Below are positions 1 through 7,109 of a stretch of 11,238 bases of DNA, piece by piece. The translations under genes were made by a program, and so were the position numbers. Below the pieces are notes generated by a model. The model did no database searches. It was not told the origin of the DNA and worked only from the letters and a program-made list of their open reading frames with translations. Each line of letters begins with the position of its first letter. Position 1 is the first letter of the stretch. Location of the stretch: contig JARRRL010000159.1 in NCBI GenBank assembly GCA_037380725.1, forward strand, positions 1 to 11,238. Reading direction: 5' to 3'. The stretch comes from JARRRL01 sp037380725. GTDB lineage: Bacteria > Pseudomonadota > Gammaproteobacteria > Pseudomonadales > JANQJO01.

Positions 1-132
1 CGCAGATAGAGCGTGTAGTTATACCGTGATTTCGGCTATGCTACACTGGACCCGGCGTGTTGTCATGGGTCTTAGAACTGTTGGTGAAAGCGTGATAAAC
101 CCGGTTCGATAAACAAAGATGGTCCTTGCTTT

Positions 133-175
133 GTGGTTCTACATTGTGGTTCTAATTAGCGTGGTTCTAATTTGC
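133..175 (+). repeat. Three direct repeats of GTGGTTCTA upstream of ppsA
   Basis: GTGGTTCTA occurs exactly at 133-141, 146-154 and 161-169. The second and third copies extend to 15-bp units (146-160 and 161-175) that differ at one position, so this looks like a small tandem duplication. The repeats lie 30-70 nt ahead of the ppsA start and include a possible promoter. They could be an operator array or just slippage products. The motif does not match the Cra/FruR consensus known to control ppsA in Escherichia coli. Confidence 0.6.
144..172 (+). promoter_or_regulatory. Candidate sigma-70-like promoter for ppsA
   Basis: TTGTGG at 144-149 and TCTAAT at 167-172 are separated by 17 nt, giving plausible -35 and -10 boxes with transcription starting near 179, just before the ppsA ribosome-binding site. 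Both boxes sit within copies of the GTGGTTCTA repeat, so the match may follow from the repeat itself. Only moderate consensus similarity; no experimental support. Confidence 0.25.
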
Positions 176-204
176 AGTAGCAGCTGTCTAGAGGAGATCA
201 GAGT

Positions 205-2492
205 TTGAGCACACAGGTACTATGGTTACAAGCGCTGGGCGCAAATGACATCGAGCAAGTGGGTGGTAAAAATGCTTCATTGGGAGAAATGATCCGTCAT
301 CTTTCGTCAGCGGGTGTGAGCGTTCCTGGTGGGTTTGCGACGACGGCTCAGGCATTTTGGGAATTTTTAGATTACAATGATTTGCGCCAAAAAATTAATG
401 ATGCGTTACAGACGCTGGATGTCAGTGATGTTGGTGCTTTGACTGCTGCTGGAGAGAAAATACGAACTTGGGTACTGGAAGCGCCCTTGCACCCACCTTT
501 GGAAGAAGCCATTAAAACCGCGTTTCGAGAATTGGCTTCGGACAACCCTGATGTGGCTGTGGCGGTACGCTCATCGGCTACGGCGGAGGATCTACCGGAC
601 GCTTCTTTCGCCGGCCAGCAGGAGACATTCCTCAATATTCGCGGTGAAGAGAGTGTTATTCAGGCGGTTAAATCCGTGTTTGCCTCGCTCTATAACGATC
701 GCGCGATTGCCTATCGCGTGCACCAAGGTTTTGAACACAGTACCGTAGCCTTATCTGCGGGCGTACAAAGAATGGTGCGCAGTGAAACCGGGGCGTCTGG
801 CGTTATGTTCACGATGGACACCGAATCGGGCTTTGATCAAGTGATTTTCATCACGGCGGCCTATGGCTTGGGTGAGACGGTGGTGCAGGGCGTGGTGAAC
901 CCCGATGAGTTTTACGTATATAAACCGGCTGTAGCCGCCAATCGACCCGCCGTATTACGACGTAATTTGGGTAATAAACACGTTAAAATGATTTACGCCT
1001 TGAACGGTGAACCGGGGAAATCGGTTCAGACCGTTGATGTGCCCGCGGCGGACAGTCAGCGTTTTTGTTTGACAGATGAGATGGTGATGACGGTAAATTG
1101 TACATTGTGCAAGCGCGCCCGGAGACGGTAAAAAGTCGATCAGGCGGCACCATGGAGCGTTATTTGCTCAAAGAAAAAGGTACGGTACGAGTTGAAGGGC
1201 GCAGCATTGGCCAGCGCATTGGCAGTGGTCCGGTGAAGAAAATTCTCAGCTTGAAAGAGATGGATAATGTGAAAGCGGGGGATGTGCTGGTAACCGACAT
1301 GACCGACCCTGATTGGGAGCCGATCATGAAGCGTGCGTCGGCCATTGTGACGAATCGAGGCGGTCGAACCTGTCACGCCGCTATTATTGCGCGTGAGTTG
1401 GGTATACCGGCTGTGGTGGGTTGTGGTGACGCAACCGATCGATTAGAAGAAGGTCAATTGGTAACGGTATCGTGTGCGGAAGGGGATACGGGCCGTGTTT
1501 ACGAAGGCGCTTTGAATTTTGATATTAAACGTTCTTCGGTGGCCTCCATGCCCGAGTTGCCGTTCAAAATCATGATGAACGTGGGTAACCCTGATCGCGC
1601 CTTTGATTTCCAACGCTTACCCAATGCGGGGGTGGGTTTAGCGCGTTTGGAATTTATTATTAATCGTATGATTGGTGTGCACCCCAAGGCATTGCTGAAT
1701 TACGAGAAATTGCCACGTGATGTGCAGCAGTCTGCGGCGCGTCGTATGGCTGGTTATGCTGATCCGGTTTCGTTTTTCGTTGATAAATTGGTTGAAGGTA
1801 TTGTGACGCTCGCGGCGGCGTTTTATCCGCAAAAAGTGATCGTACGCCTTTCCGATTTTAAATCCAACGAATACGCCAATTTGATTGGTGGTAAATTGTA
1901 TGAACCGGACGAAGAGAATCCCATGTTGGGGTTTCGCGGCGCTTCTCGCTACATTTCGGATTCTTTCCGAGATTGTTTTGCCTTGGAGTGTCAGGCCCTG
2001 AAAGCGGTTCGCGAGCATTACGGTTTTGACAATGTGGAAATTATGGTGCCTTTTGTTCGCACACCCGGTGAGGCCAAACGGGTTGTGGAATTGCTGGCCG
2101 AGCATGGCTTAAAGCGTGGAGAGAATGGGTTGCGCGTGATTATGATGTGCGAATTGCCCACGAACGCGCTGTTGGCGGAAGCATTTTTAGAACATTTTGA
2201 TGGTTTTTCCATTGGTTCAAACGATTTAACGCAGTTGACGCTGGGTTTGGATCGTGATTCGGGCATCATTTCCCATTTGTTTGATGAGCGTGACCCGGCA
2301 GTAAAAATGCTGTTGCAACGCGCCATAGAAGCTTGTAAAAAAGAAAATAAATATGTGGGTATTTGTGGGCAAGGTCCGTCGGATCACCCGGATTTGGCGC
2401 GCTGGTTGATGCAAATCGGTATCGATAGCGTGTCATTGAACCCGGACACCGTACTGGATACGTGGTTTTATTTAGCGGAAAAAACTAAATAA
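205..2492 (+). pseudogene. ppsA: Phosphoenolpyruvate synthase, disrupted by internal deletion and frameshift
   Basis: PEP synthase makes PEP from pyruvate, ATP and water for gluconeogenesis in the cytoplasm. The start is TTG at 205, with GAGGAG at 191-196. The first frame (205 to about 1086) matches the N-terminal ATP-grasp-like domain closely (GGKNASLGEM near residue 21, VRSSATAED near 121). The second frame (from about 1083 to 2492) carries the phosphohistidine swivelling domain (GGRTCHAAIIARELG, His codon at 1374) and the PEP/pyruvate-binding barrel (CGQGPSDH, Cys codon at 2364). Compared with my recollection of E. coli PpsA (792 residues), about 25 residues are missing at the join, including the conserved HYGRPMDIEW stretch. 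I estimate 79 nt lost, which changes the frame. Restoring it would give about 788 residues. Everything else looks intact, so the lesion is recent or an assembly error. The 5' ORF alone ends at 1131. Confidence 0.93.
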
Positions 2493-2511
2493 AACAGATT
2501 GCTTAGTGATG

Positions 2512-2542
2512 TACTCAAAAAGGGAATACTCAAAATAGGGAA
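2512..2542 (+). repeat. Tandem duplication of the segment carrying the cyclase ribosome-binding site
   Basis: TACTCAAAAAGGGAA (2512-2526) is followed directly by TACTCAAAATAGGGAA (2527-2542), two near-identical units differing by one inserted base. Each contains an AGGGAA Shine-Dalgarno-like core. The second runs into AGGGAAGGG at 2537-2545, six nt before the ATG at 2552, and is the likely functional site. The first copy would be a standby site. No terminator is visible in the 59 nt between ppsA and this gene. Confidence 0.7.
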
Positions 2543-2551
2543 GGGCTCGCT

Positions 2552-3565
2552 ATGGAACAGGCACCGCCTTTCGAATTATCGGGCGCATCGCTCGACGATT
2601 TCAGTTGCCAATCGTCGAGCGATGGAAAAGCCGTTGATGATATGGGTTCGATGAGCAATAGCGATGACGACGCAGTTGTGAAAGCTTTGGATTTTGCTCA
2701 TCTCCCTTTGTTAGTACTGTGTGCAGAAGGGTGCATTCGTGTTGTGAATGCGGCTTGTGTGTCGGCCTTACGGATACCGGAGTCCGCATTGGTTGTTGGA
2801 TGCCACTTTGATGATTTTTTGCGCGAGTACTTTCAATTTGTAACCACCGATTTCCGTAATAGACTGGGGCGAGCTCAGTGCTTCAGTGCGCGTTTGCCCG
2901 ATGCCAATGGTCAAGTGTCTTGGCGGATTTGCGTTGGTGATATTGTCAACGGACGACGTTATGTGGTGTTGCAAGATGGTGGGCGTCATCCTGGCCCATC
3001 AGACAGTCGTACGGAAGATTATGAACTGGATGTTTTAACCGGATTGGGCAATCAGAAGTTGTTCGCTCGCTTGGTTGATGAAGCGGAGGTGGACATCAGT
3101 GGAGATCGGCGCGCTGTTCTGATTATTGATTTGGATGACTTTCGGAGCATCAATGATAGATTGGGACGTGAAGTGGGTGATCGCATTATCCAGTTGGCCG
3201 CTGCGCGTTTACGTCGCGCTATTCGACCCAGTGACCCCATACTGCGTTTAGGCGGCGATGAATTTGTGGTGTTACTGGAGGGTGATTTTGATTCGGAGCG
3301 CTTATTGCGTTTGAGCCAACGCGTCATTGATGTTATGTCTCGAGCTTTTTTAGCGCATGGGCAACAGGTTGATGTGAGTGCAAGTGTGGGGGTAGCCTTG
3401 ACGCAGCCGAATGCCAGTCGATGGGTGAATTTGGTGCGTCAGGCGGAATCGGCTTTGACGATTGCGAAACAATCTGGATCATGTAGCTTTCATATCTTTA
3501 CCCCTGAGCGGGATGTGATAAATGAGTCACGTTTACTGCAAGAGGCAGTCGCTGAGCCGTCATAA
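2552..3565 (+). CDS. PAS-GGDEF diguanylate cyclase, cytoplasmic
   Basis: A probable diguanylate cyclase, which joins two GTP molecules into the second messenger cyclic di-GMP. The 337-residue protein has a Ser/Asp-rich N-terminus (1-42), a divergent PAS-like sensor region (about 45-143) and a GGDEF domain (about 158-325). The catalytic loop GGDEF is intact at 234-238, with the metal-binding Asp in DLDDF at 193-197. The product-inhibition site RxxD is present at 225-228, exactly five residues before GGDEF. No membrane segment or signal peptide is visible, so it is likely a soluble enzyme. The ATG at 2552 is preceded by AGGGAAGGG with a 6-nt gap. In-frame ATGs at 2642 and 2651 are alternatives that would leave the 2586-2624 hairpin untranslated. 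The PAS ligand cannot be told. Confidence 0.9.
   Translation: MEQAPPFELSGASLDDFSCQSSSDGKAVDDMGSMSNSDDDAVVKALDFAHLPLLVLCAEGCIRVVNAACVSALRIPESALVVGCHFDDFLREYFQFVTTDFRNRLGRAQCFSARLPDANGQVSWRICVGDIVNGRRYVVLQDGGRHPGPSDSRTEDYELDVLTGLGNQKLFARLVDEAEVDISGDRRAVLIIDLDDFRSINDRLGREVGDRIIQLAAARLRRAIRPSDPILRLGGDEFVVLLEGDFDSERLLRLSQRVIDVMSRAFLAHGQQVDVSASVGVALTQPNASRWVNLVRQAESALTIAKQSGSCSFHIFTPERDVINESRLLQEAVAEPS
2586..2624 (+). repeat. Perfect 15-bp inverted repeat with 9-nt loop in the start of the cyclase gene
   Basis: CATCGCTCGACGATT (2586-2600) is the exact reverse complement of AATCGTCGAGCGATG (2610-2624), with loop TCAGTTGCC. The hairpin begins 34 nt after the proposed start codon and lies in codons 12-25, which encode a low-complexity Ser/Asp stretch. 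In RNA it would form a strong stem. No T-run follows, so it is not a standard intrinsic terminator. It could modulate translation, stabilise mRNA, bind a dimeric protein as DNA, or be a small inserted palindrome. Confidence 0.85.
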
Positions 3566-3626
3566 TGGATTTAGACGCTATTTTTTCAGGAAGTATGGCG
3601 TGTTAAAAGATTAACTAACAAAAATA

Positions 3627-4892
3627 ATGAAGCGTTCATGGATCATGTCGTTAATGTTGCTGTTCGTTAAACCTCCCTCTTCAGCTTTTGTCGTGGAAGC
3701 CAGTGCTGTGGCAAACCAGGCTGCGATAGCGCCGATGGTGGGTTGTGTGGAATCTGAACTTGCTGACCCGTTTCAGGTGGTTGAGGCGCGTCATGATTCG
3801 ACGCGGCTACCTGCGGCAGAACCGGTCATAGCGAATATCTCAAATGAGGTTGCCCCAATGATACAAGTTATTACCACTGGTGGAACGATTGATAAAATCT
3901 ATTTTGACGCACTCAGTGAATCTAATATTGGTGACTCTCAAGCTTCTGATTTATTTGAAGTAGCGAATGTCGGTTTTCAATATAACGTTTTACCGTTGTT
4001 GAGAAAAGACAGCTTGGATTTAAAGGAAGAAGATCGTGCGTTGATTAAACAGAATGTGGAATCGTCACCGAGTGATAAAATTTTGATTACGCACGGTACG
4101 AGTACCATACTTCAAACGGGGAAGTTCCTGCTGGATGAGCCCAATAAAAACATCGTCAATAAAACCGTCGTATTGGTGGGTGCTGCGCGACCAACTCGAT
4201 TAAACCAATCGGATGCTGTTTTTAATCTTGGCTTTGCGGCGTGCGCCCTGCAAACGTTGCCGCATGGGGTTTACATCGCGAAGAATGGTCAAATCTCTGA
4301 TGTCAGTAAAGTGACGACAGAACCTGTTAAAGCGAATGTCTCAAATGAGGCGGCCCCGAAGATACAAGTTATTACCACTGGCGGGACGATTGATAAAATC
4401 TACTTTGACACACTCGATGGATTTGAAGCAAGCGATCCTCAAGCTCCTCAGATCTTTAAAACAGCAGATGTCGGTTTTCAATATAACGTTTTACCGTTGT
4501 TGAAAAAAGACAGCTTGGTATTAGAGGAAAAAGATCGTGCGTTGATTAAACAGAAAGTGGAATCGTCACCCAGTGATAAAATTTTGATTACGCACGGTAC
4601 GGATACCATGGATCAAACGGGGAAATTCCTGTTGGATAAGTCCAATGAAGCCAGCGTGTCCAATAAAACCATCGTATTGGTGGGTGCGATGCAACCGGCT
4701 GCATTAAGCAAAACGGATGCTGTTTTTAATCTTGGCTTTGCGGCGTGTGCCCTGCTAACGTTGCCGCCTGGGGTTTACATTACGATGAATGGTCAAATTT
4801 TTGATCCCCGTAATGTGGTTAAAAATCGCAGCGCTTCACGTTTTGAGCATTCAATACCACAGCACGATACCAGCGATACAGGCAAGTCGTGA
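3627..4892 (+). CDS. Probable exported protein with two tandem small asparaginase-like domains
   Basis: The 421-residue protein starts with a likely Sec signal (MKRSW, hydrophobic residues 6-14, possible cleavage after ASA at 25-27). A linker follows, then two copies of a roughly 160-residue domain related to the asparaginase N-terminal domain (PF00710), as found in short single-domain asparaginase-like proteins. Copy 1 spans about 78-232 and copy 2 about 245-402. Both keep TTGGTID (83-89; 250-256). Copy 2 has the canonical THGTDTM (Thr325-Asp326) and GAMQPA. Copy 1 reads THGTSTI, with Ser159 replacing the catalytic Asp, and AARPT. Copy 1 therefore looks degenerate and copy 2 potentially active. 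Classical asparaginases also have a C-terminal domain, absent here, so the substrate is uncertain. An in-frame stop at 3612 limits the start to 3627, which has no Shine-Dalgarno motif. Confidence 0.8.
   Translation: MKRSWIMSLMLLFVKPPSSAFVVEASAVANQAAIAPMVGCVESELADPFQVVEARHDSTRLPAAEPVIANISNEVAPMIQVITTGGTIDKIYFDALSESNIGDSQASDLFEVANVGFQYNVLPLLRKDSLDLKEEDRALIKQNVESSPSDKILITHGTSTILQTGKFLLDEPNKNIVNKTVVLVGAARPTRLNQSDAVFNLGFAACALQTLPHGVYIAKNGQISDVSKVTTEPVKANVSNEAAPKIQVITTGGTIDKIYFDTLDGFEASDPQAPQIFKTADVGFQYNVLPLLKKDSLVLEEKDRALIKQKVESSPSDKILITHGTDTMDQTGKFLLDKSNEASVSNKTIVLVGAMQPAALSKTDAVFNLGFAACALLTLPPGVYITMNGQIFDPRNVVKNRSASRFEHSIPQHDTSDTGKS
3817..4818 (+). repeat. Direct tandem duplication of about 501 bp inside the asparaginase-like gene
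   Basis: Copy A (about 3817-4317) and copy B (about 4318-4818) line up with a constant 501-nt offset, exactly 167 codons, with no gaps seen. Long stretches are nearly identical, for example around GATACAAGTTATTACCACTGG at 3859 and 4360 and TTTTCAATATAACG at 3973 and 4474, while the 3' ends of the units differ more. This points to a fairly recent in-frame duplication followed by divergence, mainly of copy A at active-site codons. Confidence 0.88.
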
Positions 4893-4952
4893 CCAGGATC
4901 GACAGGTGTCCTGAAAAATACCAACCCAAATACAATTCATCAAGGAGTTGCA

Positions 4953-5756
4953 ATGACATCAGCAATGGGAATTACTTTTTCGACTGGCAAAAATGATTAT
5001 AAAAACTACTTACAAGACGACACTGCCGCCAGTAGCCGTGGAACTCGTTTGGGTGAGATTTGGATGCGTCACAAAATCTCTACGGATGGCGTACCCAGCA
5101 AGAAAATTGTTGGGTACGCTGATATGAAGGGCGTCGCAGATGTGAAAATAAACTGGGGTGATTTGAAACAAACGGATTTGAAAGTCAGAGTCCCTCTCTT
5201 TGAGAGAAACGTTCAAATGCTTTCACTCAGCAACAGTAAAAGAGAACAGTCTTTTGTTGTGCCATCCAGACTCAATCTTGGGATTGAAGCGGGTAGTCAA
5301 CTCAAGGAAGCCGAAATTGGGTTTAAGCTTAATAACGGCAAATGGGAACCTAAAATGAAGCCTAAACATGCAGATAAGCACAAACCGCTCAACAACAAAG
5401 TGCTTGCGCGCAACCCGGTTTTGCGTGGTTCGTTTATGATGCATAATTTAAAACTTGCTCTGACAGACCCTGAGATTACAGATTGCGTTCCGCTGTGTGC
5501 GAGTCTCATGGATCAAAACGAAAACAGCACCTCGCTTTCATTGCAGAAAATACCCGCTACAGCTGAAGAAATGAGTCAGTACCAGAAGGAACAAATGAAA
5601 GGCATGGAAGACAATCTGGAAGCACTCGCTAAATTGAATGCTAAGCAATCCGCAGCGATTAATGACGCAGAGAAGAAGATTAATGATTTTGAAGTGATGA
5701 TGAAGGGCTTTGAAGAAGAATTTAGCCAAACATTCAAGCGTGGGTTCAATTCATAA
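4953..5756 (+). CDS. Hypothetical protein with C-terminal coiled coil
   Basis: I do not recognise this 267-residue protein. The ATG at 4953 follows a strong AAGGAG (4942-4947) with a 5-nt gap, the best ribosome-binding site in the plus-strand run, so it is very probably a real gene. There is no signal peptide or membrane segment. Residues 1-170 are polar, with alternating hydrophobic residues suggesting beta-rich structure, and a Lys-rich patch at about 130-148. Two Cys lie close together at 178 and 182. Residues about 203-260 are rich in Glu, Lys, Met and Ala with heptad-like spacing and no Pro, consistent with a long helix or coiled coil. It follows the asparaginase-like gene by 60 nt. A structural, adhesion or secreted-effector role is conceivable but unsupported. 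Confidence 0.8.
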   Translation: MTSAMGITFSTGKNDYKNYLQDDTAASSRGTRLGEIWMRHKISTDGVPSKKIVGYADMKGVADVKINWGDLKQTDLKVRVPLFERNVQMLSLSNSKREQSFVVPSRLNLGIEAGSQLKEAEIGFKLNNGKWEPKMKPKHADKHKPLNNKVLARNPVLRGSFMMHNLKLALTDPEITDCVPLCASLMDQNENSTSLSLQKIPATAEEMSQYQKEQMKGMEDNLEALAKLNAKQSAAINDAEKKINDFEVMMKGFEEEFSQTFKRGFNS

Positions 5757-5796
5757 GTGCAATTTCCGGAAAGGTGCTCAGCTGTAGTATTCTTTA

Positions 5797-5817
5797 GGCT
5801 TCCCGAGAGCGGGTGCC
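5797..5817 (+). terminator. Candidate bidirectional hairpin between convergent genes
   Basis: GGC-TT-CCCG-AGAG-CGGG-T-GCC (5797-5817) folds into a 4-bp GC stem with a tetraloop plus a 3-bp outer stem. It sits 41 nt after the coiled-coil gene and about 100 nt beyond the end of the convergent aminopeptidase gene. Neither strand has a clear T-run after the stem, so it is a weak terminator candidate at best. The rest of 5757-5917 shows nothing else. Confidence 0.3.
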
Positions 5818-5917
5818 AGTTTACGCGCTCGATCGTATTTCGAGGAAGCTCAATACCAGCAACGGGCTCAACGATCACTGTTAACTATGCATACGTTGCA
5901 CAGCCTTGAATAGGTAT

Positions 5918-7039
5918 TCATGAACCGCTCGATGCCGTCACGAGAACGTCTGCTGTGGCGGCAAAGGGGCAGGCTTCAAGGGTGCATTGGGCGAGGTGTT
6001 CGTGGCGCTGCGCCTTCGGAAGTTTGCCCAGTTTTTTACACAATGCATAAAAAGTGGAAAAGTCTGTGCCGGTGGCGTGTAGTAAGGCCGTGAAAGCGGG
6101 GACGAGATCGTAATACGCGCCTAAGGTGTTCCATTGGGCGTTGTTGAGGGATTCCTTCATCCAACTGTTATACGGGCGCTGTCCAGCCCAATGTGTTGTC
6201 ACTCGTTGTTCGTAACCAGCTCGGAAATCCGCCAGAATTTTTTGTCGTTCTGTTTGTGTGTCTTGAGCACTGGATTGCTGTTTATATAAGTGCTGTAAAG
6301 CGCTGCGGGTGTGCATGGCTAAGGCTAAGAATTCGTCGCGTACGCGCAAGCGTTGTGTGTAGCGGTTGTCTTCGGGTGGATTGTCTTCGGGTGGATCCAT
6401 CTGTTGTTGACGCCACTGTGTGACGCCAGCGAGTTCAACGGCGGTGGCGAAGCTTTCGTTGAACGTCGTATCGTGTGCAATATACAGTTGCTGGTGAGCG
6501 AGTTCATGGAATAATAAACCGGCTAGATCTTCTGTGTTACGGTGTAAAAAGGGGCTGAGTATGGGGTCTTCGAACCAGCCTAAGGTTGAATAAGCGGAAG
6601 CGCCGCCGACATAAGTTTCCCAGCCTTGGGCGGTCAGCTGCTCCGCGTAGGCTCGTGCCGCCGATTCCGTAAAGTAGCCACGATAGCTCACGCAGCCTAA
6701 CAGAATGTAACACCAGGTTTTGGGTTCGAGTGAATGGGTGGGGGCAGCAAAAACGTTCCACGTTACAATCGGGTGTTCGAGAAAAACCACGGTTTGGTAT
6801 TGGTGATCTGTTGACAGTTCCAGTGCCTGTTGAGCGAATGCCATGATCTCGGGAACTTGGGCTAAACGTTCGCGTTGTTGCTCGTTGAGACGCGGATCGG
6901 AGAACGCTTCTTGAAGTGGGATGCGGTGTTTGTATAAGCTAATGTGTCCGCGAATGGCCTGTGAATAGTAGCTCATGGCTTCACAGCCTGTGAGGCAACA
7001 GGTCGCCACTAAGCTGACGATCTGGAAGCCAGCCCTCAT
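5918..7039 (-). CDS. Putative lipoprotein zinc aminopeptidase (DUF2265/PF10023-like)
   Basis: A predicted metallo-aminopeptidase of the family annotated as PF10023. From the ATG at 7039 it is 373 residues with a lipoprotein signal: hydrophobic residues 5-17 and lipobox LTGC with Cys19. It is followed by the MSYYSQA segment I associate with this family. The zinc motif HELAH lies at 178-182 and the second glutamate helix NESFATAVE at 194-202. Together they suggest a gluzincin-type peptidase anchored in the envelope. The frame stays open to an ATG at 7129, overlapping aguB, but that would put 30 mostly polar, Arg-rich residues before the signal, so I prefer 7039. No candidate start has a good Shine-Dalgarno site, so coupling to aguB translation is possible. 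A duplicated PPEDN pentapeptide occurs near residues 216-225. The natural substrate is unknown. Confidence 0.85.
   Translation of the reverse strand: MRAGFQIVSLVATCCLTGCEAMSYYSQAIRGHISLYKHRIPLQEAFSDPRLNEQQRERLAQVPEIMAFAQQALELSTDHQYQTVVFLEHPIVTWNVFAAPTHSLEPKTWCYILLGCVSYRGYFTESAARAYAEQLTAQGWETYVGGASAYSTLGWFEDPILSPFLHRNTEDLAGLLFHELAHQQLYIAHDTTFNESFATAVELAGVTQWRQQQMDPPEDNPPEDNRYTQRLRVRDEFLALAMHTRSALQHLYKQQSSAQDTQTERQKILADFRAGYEQRVTTHWAGQRPYNSWMKESLNNAQWNTLGAYYDLVPAFTALLHATGTDFSTFYALCKKLGKLPKAQRHEHLAQCTLEACPFAATADVLVTASSGS
6366..6395 (-). repeat. Exact 15-bp tandem repeat in the aminopeptidase gene
   Basis: TTGTCTTCGGGTGGA is repeated exactly at 6366-6380 and 6381-6395 (plus-strand reading). It encodes the doubled PPEDN peptide, adding five residues in frame in a likely surface loop downstream of the zinc site. 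A typical replication-slippage duplication, recent because the copies are identical. Confidence 0.85.
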
Positions 7040-7109
7040 TCGTGTGATGCACGTGTGTGCGGTCTGTGTGTTTGTAGGCTGGCGTTTCCGGCGTCTTCCG
7101 CAGAGGTAT

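Noticed and set aside
133..175. Possible CRISPR-like array
   Set aside because: Units are only 9-15 nt with no spacers of proper size.
1081..1131. Programmed ribosomal frameshift joining the two ppsA frames
   Set aside because: About 25 conserved residues are missing, not just the frame, and no slippery heptamer with a following structure is seen. A deletion explains the data better.
1638..2105. 155-codon minus-strand ORF opposite ppsA
   Set aside because: Shadow of the highly conserved ppsA reading frame; His/Asn/Arg-rich with no start signals.
3581..3606. T-run at 3581-3586 as terminator and a three-codon ORF at 3595 as leader peptide
   Set aside because: No stem precedes the T-run. The CAGGAAG before ATG 3595 is too close to act as its ribosome-binding site.
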